Below, one piece after another: positions 45,161 to 56,404 of a stretch of DNA of 64,000 bases. The position numbers and the translations under genes are program-made. Origin of the DNA: Drosophila miranda (taxonomy: Eukaryota; Arthropoda; Insecta; Diptera; Drosophilidae); assembly GCF_003369915.1 (NCBI RefSeq), contig NC_046676.1, positions 19,388,001 to 19,452,000 of the forward strand, written 5' to 3'. Each line of letters begins with the position of its first letter. Within the stretch, counting starts at the first letter, position 1. The notes under the pieces are model-generated. The model was not told the origin of the DNA and did not search any database. It saw nothing but the letters and a program-made list of their open reading frames with translations.

Positions 45161-48100
45161 CTACAAGTACTGCCATATCAGCCAGATGGCCAGACCGACT
45201 CCCAGCACCAGATCCATGGGCAGGCTGAAGGTGTTCCGTTTCGCGTGCTCGTTGCGGGCAATTTCGATGATCTTGTGGGTGGCGTGCAGCCACTGCTTCA
45301 CCACAGACGCCTCGGCGGCCACAAAGGAGTACTCCTCCCGCTTGCCACTGCCACTGGAACCGCTGCCCGGCTTGTCCTTGTCCTGCTGCTTGACCAGCAG
45401 ATTGATGATCTTGTTGGCATTGGACGCGGTCAGTTCCAGCGGTCGCTGCAGCTCCACGTGCTCCCAGTGGTAGTGCTGGCGGTAGGCGAGTCGCTTCTTG
45501 CGCACCTCGGTGCACACCAGGCACCGGTCGAAGAGGAAGATCTTGGCGCGGTATTTCTTGCGCGTGGGAAAGTGCTGGGCATCGAACTCTGTGGCACGTC
45601 GGAAGTTTCCCAGTTGCAGGAGATCCAGCTATGAAACGATAGATAAACGTTAGAGATGAAGACCAATTGAATCCATGGAATCCATTAGTTACCTCATTCA
45701 GCTCATCTATGTTGGGTATCTCCTCGGCCTGATTGACCACATCCAGAGCACGTCGCATACGCGTCTCCAATTTGCAAACGGCGGTTAGCACGGGCTTGCA
45801 GCTGATTCCACTCTTGTAGAATTCCTGCAAAAGAAGAAGATCCATTATTATATGATCTGGATTAAGACTTCCAGTCTCTTACCGATATGAATTGCTGCAA
45901 CAGCAATGGATATCTGGTCAGTCTTTGTATGGGCTGCACAAGGAAGCTATCGATGCCCAGTTTGTCTTTTATCGTGGTTTGATAGGCCTAGATAGTAATC
46001 AGATACTAGAAATAGTAGTCAGTGGATTTAATCTATACCGAAGGCTTACCTGCAGCCATTCGCGATGATCCTGACGCAGCTGCATGGAAGACCTCTTGCC
46101 CATGGTGAAGCTCACGTAGCAGTAGAAGTTGTTTTTCTGGAAGAATTCATCAGAACAGAATGGTTTACAACAGCGAAACCAACTTAAACTAAAGTAATCC
46201 CCACCTTTGGCCGTACCAGCCCCACCAGATCGTTTTAAAAAATGTGTTTACTGAGCTTTGGCCGGCCATGCGCTGCCATTTCGCTTGAGTCTCGGGTTTC
46301 TCAGATATATGTAGATATGTATATGTGTAGCCGTACACATATGTATGTACCTACCTGCCTGCTGGCTAAATCATAATTTTTTGAGCATTTAAGTCACGTA
46401 ACCCGAGACCCCTAGAAGAGGAGGGGGACTGGGGAAAACCGTGGCAAAGCTAGAGCCAAAATTTGGCATTCCTGTCGGTATCTCGGACCAATGCCATGCA
46501 AATGCTGTGGCCCAAACCGAAGCCAGCAAGCAAACTGCAAACTGCAAAGAAAATTGCTTGGCCAACGATTTCCTTTCCATTTTAATTTCATTAGCCTCGC
46601 CCTCGCCCTCGTCCCCGCCCTCCCTACCAGTCCGAATCAGAGCTGTGATTCCAGAGCTCAGATGATGTGGTGGTAATCACATTCACCGTCCCTCAGGAGT
46701 GGGGCTCTGTTTTGAATGTCTAATGCGGCTGGCTTAGTCGGACAAATTGTCTGGCGGCGCAAGGTGACAATTTATTTTTGCATTTGACTAAATTTTCTTT
46801 GCATCAACACTCTCCCCTTCGATGGGTGGTTGCATTCCCCTCGAGCACAGTCATTTGTCTCGTGAATATACAATTTCTGCACTATAAATAGATTGTACTA
46901 ACGCTAATAAAGCTGACACAAATGCTAAGCGATTTGATGAGCATTTCCCATAGAGCAGATGGCAGAAGAGCCACAACATCAACAAATGTTGATCTCAAAA
47001 TCGATTGCATCAGTCTCAGGCCAGACCCCTCAAATCGGTTCGAGAGCAATCAGAATGTTGTAAAACATTTAATTGATTTTGAGTTGGTGGTGGATTCGAT
47101 TCGATTTTGTTCGATTTGAGGGTGAGAAATCGCTCAGATCGACACGCTTGTCACTTGGTGCTCCGTTCTGACCATTTAAAGCCGATTAATAAATGAAGGC
47201 CAAGCTATTTACGGAGAGATCTCCGGCATCCTCTGGCATCAGTGGGACTCGTGTCCAAATATCGAGTCAACAGGTCTGGCCGGACAAGGCCTCTTCAGCC
47301 ACACAATCAAATCGGGTCAGAACTAATCGATTCGGCAATTATACATATGTGAAAAGCCTCATTAATTTGCTCGAGGGGGAATTTCTGGTTTTCACAAATG
47401 AAATTTTATATTTATCAACAAGCTCTTTCGCGTCTTCTTTTGTTTATCCAATATGCTGCCAAGACAAGCAGGAAGCGGGAAGCGGAGAGCGGGAGGAAGG
47501 GGCAACATTTAGAAAATATGTATGCACAATATTATACCGAGTATAAACAAAATTTTGGTACATTTTTATGATATATTTAGCAACGATTTCGTTGCCTCTT
47601 GTCCTGTGACTCAGAAACGTTTGGCAAGAGAGGCACGAATAACACAAAGTGGAGTGCAAAGGGGGGGTCTTCTTTAGCATAAATCAGCTCCCAGGGGCTT
47701 AGCATGTCTGTTCGGCATTAAGCCAAATCCTCGGGGAGCTTGTCGTGGCTCAAAGAATGTTACCTGCTTTGGGAGCAGATTTTCAGTTGCTTTTTCTCAG
47801 CTCTTTTTTTTTGGGGGCTTCTCGGAACTTGCAGATGACATAAGAGAATTGCGTCCGAATTGCCATGTATTCCAGCAGACAATTTCAATTTAAATTGATC
47901 GCTTGAGTTGTCAACACTTAACTCGGCCTCGCCGCCACATGGCCGCCAGGCCATAGAACATGTAGAAATCTTTCCAAAAAAAACCAGAGAAATACGCCTA
48001 ACGAGATCTACAGAAGTGTAGCTCAGGTTCAATTGCGATTTCTTGAGCTATATCTCGGCATTGTCATACTCTCGCAGAGGGTACATCATGTTTTGACTAT

Positions 48101-50473
48101 ATAGATATAGAAACCCCATAAATAACGATATATATACTATATATATGTATTCTTTATCAGTGTCAACAAGCTATAGATAACTGAGTTATAGAACTTATAG
48201 ATGGGACAACGATTCTGCAAGAGTATCTAAAGCTCTGCCACATGCATATGTATGTATGTATGTGTTTCGCCCAAGCCCCAGACAGACGCTAAAAAGCTGT
48301 GTAGTTGCCTCTCTTTCTATCACTTTGAATGCGAACCGATGACGTCAGCTGCCGGCGAACCGAGCGACGGGAAAAAAGTTTTGTGTTTTTAAACAATTTC
48401 CAACTGATTTTCGTTAACGACAATGTTCTTGGGTACTATTTGGCTTTATCATTACCATGTGCCTGCGATTACTTCAATCTTATCAGGGGACTTCACTAAG
48501 CCCACCCATTCGTCATTCAGTAAATAATTATACTTAAGTGTTTCTTTTGTGTTTTTTCATTAATTCACTTTTTACCACGACCACGGAATACGAATGAGCT
48601 GGGCCCTCCGACAACTTCATGACACACTATTCTTGACGCCGGAGGTGTCAATCAAAAGCCCTATTATCGAATAAAATAACTAAAATATTTCATTAATTGA
48701 AATTGTCAGAGAGTTTATGCAACCGCAATTTGCATAACCCACAACTAAACGGCTGCCAACGGCCGCTGAACGCTGAACGCTGCTTAATATGCATTAATTC
48801 ACGAGTTTCTCTCTAAAAATACAATGTGCAAAAAATAACTTGGTATATGGTACTCATATGTAGAGCCGAGAAACCGTCACTCAGCGGCATGGCAATCGCA
48901 GGTGTCGCCACCAAAGAGCACGAACAAAATAAACATTAATACATTTTGTCTTGAATAAATATTTGAAATTGAGTTTTTAGCTTTCGTGGGCCTACGGAAA
49001 ACAAAAGAATTTTTGATCGATTGCCCGAATCGGGGTGTCGGAACCTGTCCAACGGCTACTTGGCTAGCGACACGAGTCTAATGGTTAATGGACCCAGCCC
49101 AACCCACGCAGGGGAGTGCCGTGCCCATGCCCGTGCCCATGCCTCTTCTTAGTTCCTACTCACCTCAAAGTGCCCGGCAAACTCATCAAAGAGACCCTTC
49201 AGATCGCGCTGATTGCGCAACATTAGCGGTAGAATCTCCCTCTCGTGTAGCTCCAAGATCTCGGAGACGTTGCCCAGGAGTAGCTGCTGGCGCTGCTCGC
49301 CGCGGAGGCCTTCGGGCAGGTCCTCGACGGTCTCCAGTTTTCCATAGTTGGCCAGACCCTTCTTCAGATTGTTCACATAGTTGACCTCCGTCTGGATGAG
49401 CTCGTCGATGATGAAGCTGATCTTCCGCGAGGCGTAGATTTCGGTTTGGTCGCAGGGAAACAGATTCTCCAGCGACAGTGTGTCCTCGTCCTCGTGGCTG
49501 CTCGGAGTGGATGGTCGAATTATTTATAGGCGACTGTGAGCGGAAGTGGGAGTGGGTGGGAGTGGGAGTGGGTTGGATCCGGGTAAGGGTTGTGGTTGTA
49601 CTTACTACTCATCGCCCAGAGTCTCGAAACTGAGCGTGTGTGAGAGGAAACCATTGTGTGTTCGGTATGTTGGAGATGAGTTGGCGGCTGCCGTGGTCGC
49701 TGTCGTTGCTGAGGTGTAGATGGAGCTCAATGAGATGCCACTGCAACAGAAATGGAAGCACAAGAACAGGAAGCCGTGAATGGGGGAACACTCAAATGGG
49801 GACTGATAATGAATTGTAGATTAGCTAGGGGAACCTCTTTCCACACACCCATATCCTCCATAAAGATATAAAGTTCAATCTTAAAACAACATCCCTCGTT
49901 AATTATAGTATTCTTTATTGATTGCTATGTGGAGTAACCGATTCAAATGAACGTTTATCATGCAAGTCATGTCTGGATCAACAATGAACAATGATTACCA
50001 TGAAATGCTTTAAAAAAAAACCCGAAAGTCATAAATCCCAATAACGCATACGTTATCTTATCACGTAAGCACAGAGTCGTAGTAGGACACATGCCAAAGG
50101 TCAAACATATGTACACAATCAGATGTAGGGACAGTCGAAAATAACGAACAACTGTCTGAAGAAGTAAAGAAGTGTGGTACCGAAACAGACCATAAGCTTT
50201 GACCTACCTATCACTATCCAGCAAACTTGTTTGCTTCTCCAGCTTGCCATTTTTGTTGGGTTTGGGTGGAGTCGTCAATATCGAACTAACGGGTGAACTG
50301 GGCGCCTCTTCAGTCCGACATTCCTTCGCCACGGCTGTGTCAACAACATCGATTGTCTTGGCACCCGTATTATCGTCCAGTATGTGCAAATAGACATTCA
50401 ACACTTGCACTAGCACAATCGCGAGGAATGTCAGGGAAACGGATATCACATCGAACCAGTTGAACAACTCCAT
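45161..50473 (-). CDS. RhoGEF (DH-PH) with predicted membrane segments at both ends, 509 aa
   Basis: Seven coding exons on the - strand: 50208-50473, 49606-49740, 49164-49500, 46050-46136, 45883-45987, 45693-45824, 45161-45628. Total 510 codons. The protein would activate a Rho-family GTPase. Residues about 5-32 are hydrophobic (VISVSLTFLAIVLVQVLNVY). A polar linker follows; the DH domain covers about 155-345, with LIQTEVNYVNNLKKGLANYG (CR1) and FLVQPIQRLTRYPLLLQQF (CR3). The PH domain is at about 365-475 (KYRAKIFLFDRCLVCTEV). The last 19 residues (MDLVLGVGLAIWLIWQYL) form a tail anchor. The start is the ATG at 50473; the frame upstream has only a GTG. Exon 2 ends at GAGTA|GTAAGT. Exon 3 has a NAGNAG acceptor (AGCAG), adding or omitting one Ser. 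Exons of 87 and 105 nt match those of the neighbouring paralogue. The D. melanogaster counterpart is probably CG15611 or CG30456, from memory. Confidence 0.87.
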
Positions 50474-50479
50474 ACTGAG

Positions 50480-52545
50480 AATTTTAGGCACTGTTCTTTA
50501 TGGGCTTTCACTTCGAAGGAATCGAATTCGATGCATTTCGATAAGAAAACGCGAAAAACTAAAAAAAAATTGTCCGATTCACCGACACCGTAGTCCGATT
50601 CCGATTCCGATTCTGTAGTCGCCGTTTCCAGTCCGTTCCGAATCGCACGAGAAAATCAAATGTGCCAAGCTGAGCGCTCGTCAAGCTGGCTGGCAAAAGC
50701 TTCGGCCGAAAGCTCACTCTCCCTCTTTGGCACCGACTGATCGTTCTCTTTCTTTGTGGTTCTCTTTTGCACGCGAATTTGTTTGTAAACATCGAAAGCC
50801 ATTCGAAACTGTGAAAAGTGCTTCAGCGGCCAACAATGGATGGAAATAAATCAGGGTCTGCAACACTTTTGCTTTCATCATGGATTTATGACCGCCCCAA
50901 TAATGCGATTTGATCCACTGCGATTCGATATTTGCATACCAATTAGGGAGCTTTGGTTAATGGCCCCGTAATAACTGTAATTACTGCCACCAGCCATACC
51001 GTACCATGTCATACCATATAATCATAAAGTTTGATTTCCCCTTGAACTTTGTTGGCTGGTCTGCGATGTGATATGCAGAGAGTGAGAGAGCGAACTGGTT
51101 GGGTTTTGGTGACATTCCAAGTGGGTCTATAAATCAAAGCTCGAATAGTTTTCGGACCTATCTCAAAGGTTTAGCAGCTTTTCCCTTCTATACTTCGCAT
51201 TCCTCTCTGGCACTGACCGTTTCCCATCATATCATCATCATCGTGATCCCGTGAGAGTTTTGTGGCGATGATCTCACAAAGATCATTCGGAAACGACTAT
51301 TATATTGCCGTCACTGATGTCGTTTTGCATTTGCGAATTTCACAAATCAACTTGTTCACGTTATATTGTTTTTATTGTTTATTAGCCACAATTGATTTTT
51401 TAGACAATACGCGAGACAGACACACTCCCCTTCTCTACCCATCCAATTAAAATCAAAAGAATTCCGTGATGAGGCAACAGCAAAAAAAAAGCGAGGAATT
51501 TTATAAATAAACGGCGAACATTTCAGGGAGATTTTGATGAGCAGCAATCCCCATGCCCCATGATGAAGATCGCCCCGGGGCAAACAATACTAATAATTGT
51601 TTATAATTCTTATTTTATTTATATACGCCATTTGTTTATTTATATACATTTTCGTAGTGATGTCACAAGGCGGTGCAAGTGCCAGCCAGAAACAAGTTGT
51701 TGGCCGTGTGGCGTGTCGTATCATTAACAATCTTGTTAAGACCGATGTGCCAGCTGGACGGTAGAGGGGTGGAGGGGTGGAAGGGTAGGGCCAACAGCTG
51801 TGCCACGTCTGACTCTCATGACAAAGCCAATGGCGTGCGACCGACCGACCGACCTTCCATGATGGATTCGTTTGTTTTGACGACTCTGAGGCGTGTGATT
51901 CTGCTCTGAGAAAGTGGAAGGAAGCTGCTGATATTTTTGTAAAATATTGTGTAAATTATTTTCCCCCAATTAAGAGCAATGTACCTGATCAAGAGATAGA
52001 CAGATAATCAGTCGGAAGAGTGTCTTTGAAGTCGTTTTTAGTTAGCGATTAGCGACATCTACAATATCACAGTTTGGTTCGTTCAGTTCCACTTTATTTA
52101 TACAATTTTCCACTATAACTTGACTAAAACATAATTCATAATCGATATTCACATAAAAAAAAAAATCAAATCTTCATTATTTAGGCACCAGAGAACAACG
52201 ACAACAAACTGACAGTCGCCTTGCGACATCAATAGTATTACGAATTTAACTAAACTACTAAACCTAAAAAAAAAAAAATATTTGGTGATTTAGCTTTCAA
52301 CTTGAAATGTTTTTTGTTTCGGTTTTCCATTTTTGTTTTCCATTTGGCTTGCAACAAAAACGAACACGAATTTAAAAGAACATTCAATGATAACTTGGCT
52401 TGGCTGATTGCCCAGTGGGCCCCTGCCCGCGGCAGCTCCGGACTGGAAGGTGCTCTCTACGAGCACCGATCTATAACTGCCGGTCTCCCATAACCCGATA
52501 TCGATCCGATCGGTTTGCTAATTGCCATATCCCACAGCGGCTTTG
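50480..52545. other. Spacer between the two RhoGEF genes
   Basis: The left part is the 5' region of the 45161-50473 RhoGEF, with an Inr-like TCAGTC on the - strand at 50735-50740. CTCCCTC/GAGA-type DNA surrounds it. AT-rich DNA beyond holds nothing recognisable. The right end is the 3'UTR region of the next RhoGEF. Confidence 0.4.
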
Positions 52546-52554
52546 GGGCATGGT

Positions 52555-55500
52555 CTACGAGTTGGCATACCAAGTGCTGCGATTGCTGGCCGTCTCCTCG
52601 TCCGGCTTGGGCATTATCCATATGTTGCCGATGCCGCTGTCGGTGCTAAAGCGATTGGAGTCGCGGTAGAGCGAGAAACTGGGCGGCTTCCGATGCAGGT
52701 GATCGTTCTCGCGGCCGTATAGCTCATGCAGCTTCTGGCGCTCCTCGTTGGCGTAGTTGTTGATCATGTCCCGTATGAGGTCCAGCCAGTGCGAGATCTG
52801 GGCCGGATCCGCGGTGAATTCGCACTCCTGCTGCTTGCGGCGCTCGTAATAGAGCGTGAACGACTTGGTCTTGGCCGAGATGCCAATGTGCTCGCAGGGA
52901 TAGCGACCGTGGAAGAGCAGCTGCTTGCCCTTGATCTCCGTGTAGATGATGCACTTGTCGAATATGAAGACCTTGGCCCGGTAGCTGCGCTTCTGTTTGC
53001 AATCGAAGATCTGGAACTCGTTCACCTTGCGAAACTTGCCCTGGTAGAAGACATTGAACTGCAATCAAAGAGCGGCAATTAGATATGATTGGATGGGGGC
53101 AGCGGAACGGGAGAGCACGACCCTCACCTCGTGGCAGCCCACAATATCGTTAATGATCTCCGATTCGTTTGTGGTGGTCAGCAGGGTGCGCAGTCGCTTC
53201 TCCAGGCGACAGCAGGACTCAATGAGCGGCTTCATGACAATGTCGCGGTTCTTGAAGAAGGTCTAAAAGAGGGATTCAACGATATATCTAGGTCACGGAG
53301 TGACGCCACGAATTCCACTCACATTGATGAACTGCGTCAAGAGGAGGGGGTAGCGGGCCATACGCTGGATGGGCTGCACCAGGAAGCTATTGATGCCCAG
53401 CTTATCGTCGCGTTCCAGGCGTATGTTCTGCAGAAGCAAAGAACGGGGGGATGCGGTAATTAGGTAAGACGAACTCACTCCGAAAGTAATGGTCAACTTA
53501 CGGTGAAATAGTTTTTGTAGAGATCACAGAGTTTCAATGAATTCTGCTTGTTCATGGTGAAGATCACGTACCCGTAGAAGCAGTTTTGCTAAACAAAATA
53601 CAGAAAAACGTTAGAGAGTTCGGTGATTGAGAGATCTGTGGCCAAAACCTACATCCAGTAGCTGCAGGAATTCGTCGAACAACCGCTTCAGATCACGTTT
53701 GTTGCGCTGCAGCATCGGCAAGAACTCATCGCGATGGAACTCCGCAATCTGTTCGATATTGCCGAAGAGATCGTACTTCTTGCCACGGAGACCCTGCGGC
53801 AGATCTTTGCGCTGAAAGATGTTGCCATAGTTCTCGATGCCCGTGTACAGATTGTTCACATAAGCCTCCTCCGTCTTGACCAGCTCCTCCAGAATGGGAT
53901 GCACGCACTTGTCGCTCTTATCCCGCAGCTCGATTTCCACTTCCTCCTCCCTGAAAGACATGAATGAAAGCTATATAAAGAACAGATCGCGGGAGAGGCT
54001 CGCGATCAATACTCACTCGTCCTTGGGCTGATAGAGCGAGTGAAATTTGCCAACGAGATGCTGATTGGTTGTCCCAATGATTTCAGTCTTTCGTCTCGGC
54101 GTGGAGCGATAGTTTCTGTGGAGAATTGTGTGTCTTGAGTGCTCGTTATCTACCATGTACATATGTTTATCAGTCAAAAACAACAACGGCAGTGTGTGGT
54201 AGCTACGCAGATAAGCCCCCCAAAGCTTCTATGTGAGTCACCGGCAGAGATACCACTGATAAGCGCCCCGTGGCCTCCCACCCTTATGCAACTGAAGAAG
54301 CGAATGATAGTACGCGAACATATTTACATGAGTCATGACTCAGACTGGGATCTAGTCGGACTTATAAATCTGCCGCAGGATCGTCTTTTTAGAGTCAAAG
54401 ATTTCCAGAGCGCTTTCGAATGCCTGCCAAATGGCCGTAACGCAGTGAAGCATGAAGTCCAGCTGCATGATGAGGAACCACGAGAGCATGATGAGCATGG
54501 ACATGGCCAGGGCAGTCACTATGAAGCCCGTCAGCTAGAACACATGAAAAACTTTCGAAAGCTGGCAAATAGTCTCAAGGCGACTTTTTCGATGGTAAGT
54601 ACTGACCCCCTCCGCACAGCTCTCCATCACCGGCATCGAGATTGAGGACGCCCTTTGCCATTGATAAAACGAATCACTTGTCATTCTCTTCGGTGTGGGT
54701 TCCATATCCTCTGTGGACGTAGAATCGGCCATAGTCACATTGCTCTTCTGAGAAGTTCTCACAAGCGAATTTCTCCGACTGTTTGGCAGCTCCTTCTCGC
54801 TCCTTCTCCGCTCGTACACATCTTTCTTTACAAGCTCCTCATTCGCGTTCTCGTCCTCGTCGTCCTCGTTGGCGTTGGGATAGGTCCTTTTCGCCAAGGG
54901 TACTGACTCATCCGCCTTCCCCTTCAGCTTCTCTTCTTTCTTTTTGTGCTTTCTTCTCGATGGGAATGGATCGTCCCTGGTCCCCGTTGCCATGGACACG
55001 TTCCTCCTCAACGGCTGTTGATCCTGCTCTACTTTCTGCACCTCCTCTTTTCCGTCCTCCGTCGCATGCTGCCCCTCGGTGGGGTCGGGCTCGCTTCGTG
55101 CCGGCTCCTGTGGTGCCTCCTCTTTCTTTGGACCATTCATGTTCTAGCTGCAGCTGCTTTGGGCCAACCGATTTCCAAAGATACATTTTACAAATTTTTA
55201 CACATTTCCCAAAAGTAAATACCCTCTGGAATGACTTCTCGGCCACAGCAAGCTGCTAGGCCAGTTGGCGGCACCCCTTTTGCGGGCATTTCCAGCGAGC
55301 GGCAAACCGGTTAGCGAAAAGTGCTCCAAAACTTAATTAACACTTTGCCAATTAAGCCTCAACGGCGATGCACGAAAGCATTGAATGCCTGCGGTTATAT
55401 GGCTAAACTCGCATAATTGGATTCTGACACCAAAAAGGAAGCTCAACGACCGCGAAATCTACTTAATCAACACTGTGGAAGGCTGCCCTGCCCAGTTGGC

Positions 55501-56399
55501 CCTCAGTGTCGGGCAGGGCCAAGGAAACATAGAAAACTTTCTCTGGTGCAACTATCTCTGCCCCCCGCAGTTCTGTTTATCACTCACCTTGGAAAGTCCT
55601 GATCATTGCGCATTTGCAGCGGCAATGTGTGGCTCGCCGCTGGTTGATCGACGCTGATCGAACGCTGCACCTGCTGGTTACTCGACTCATCTTCGGGATC
55701 TACGGCATGGCTGGGCAAGACCTCGGAGGCGCTCTCGGCGAGTACGTACTCCCTGGTTGCATGTGGATCCGTTTCAAAGTCCGATATCTGGTCCACTTCG
55801 TCCTCGGAGCGCACCTCGCTAATGCTGCTACTCGTGGTGCCTGGAGTGCTGGGTATGGAGCTGCTCCGACTGCCGGCCAGACCAGGAAGGCGGATGCGTC
55901 GCGGTGGTGTGGCCGGGGGCGTCCTGTGCTCCCCCGCATGGTCCTCGAATGACGGATGGCGGCGATTCTCGAGCAACTTCAGGCTATGCCTCTCCTGGCG
56001 CAGGTATCCAATGGTCGTCTTCAGCGTCTCGAAGCGCTGCACCTTTTGGCGGACATCGAGCCACGCGGGATCTGGCGTTGTGGGTGTCATGGGTGTCTGG
56101 GGCGCGCTCTCGCCCCCCACCTCTACCTCGGGCTCGCGCATTTTGAGCAGAGAGCGACGCTGGAACGCACTCTCCGTATCGGAGTTGACCGAGTAGGAGA
56201 GCTGGAATGAGCTGGAGCTGCTGCTCACGGCACTGTCGCGTTGTCTGGCACCGTCGGCGTCCATGTTGGTACTGGGGTGGCGCTCCTGCTCCGCCGCCTG
56301 CTGGCTGATGCGGCGACGAGAGTTGCGCTTGTTGAAGTTTCGGTTGCTGAGATTGCGCTCGCGACGGAACGGCAGCGGACTGAGATCGGGGTCGGCCAT
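52555..56399 (-). CDS. RhoGEF (DH-PH) with long disordered N terminus, 679 aa
   Basis: Seven coding exons on the - strand: 55588-56399, 54017-54115, 53653-53950, 53502-53588, 53323-53427, 53128-53262, 52555-53058. They sum to 680 codons. Start context CCAAAAATGG is excellent. Residues 1-300 are Ser/Arg/Pro-rich and lack a fold, with a possible helical part VQRFETLKTTIGYLRQERHS. The DH domain runs about 312-500: LEELVKTEEAYVNNLYTGIE (CR1), FLVQPIQRMARYPLLLTQF (CR3). The PH domain is about 520-635 (SYRAKVFIFDKCIIYTEI). The end is TASNRSTWYANS. It is the tandem paralogue of the 45161-50473 gene with the same internal exon boundaries, but without membrane segments. The family is close to PLEKHG4/puratrophin-like GEFs. 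A separate gene is nested in its first coding intron. Confidence 0.89.
54352..55140 (-). CDS. Nested single-pass membrane protein in the RhoGEF intron (238 aa)
   Basis: Two exons on the same strand as the host gene: 54607-55140 (178 codons) and 54352-54534 (60 codons plus stop), inside the intron between RhoGEF exons 1 and 2. The first exon codes for a very charged, Lys/Glu-rich disordered segment (KKEEAPQEP, DEDENANEELVKKDVYERRR). The second supplies a strong membrane helix (FIVTALAMSMLIMLSWFLIM) and a short tail ending RQIYKSD. The acceptor TGTGTTCTAG is good; the donor GGG|GTCAGT is weaker, but the frames fit. An unspliced message would stop soon after, without the helix. Function not recognised. 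The TM exon recalls the membrane-coding first exon of the sister RhoGEF, so a common origin is possible. Confidence 0.62.
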
Positions 56400-56404
56400 T
56401 TTTG

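Noticed and set aside
54139-54645. 168-aa + strand frame in the RhoGEF intron
   Set aside because: Antisense of the nested membrane-protein exon; no signal, domain or promoter on the + strand.
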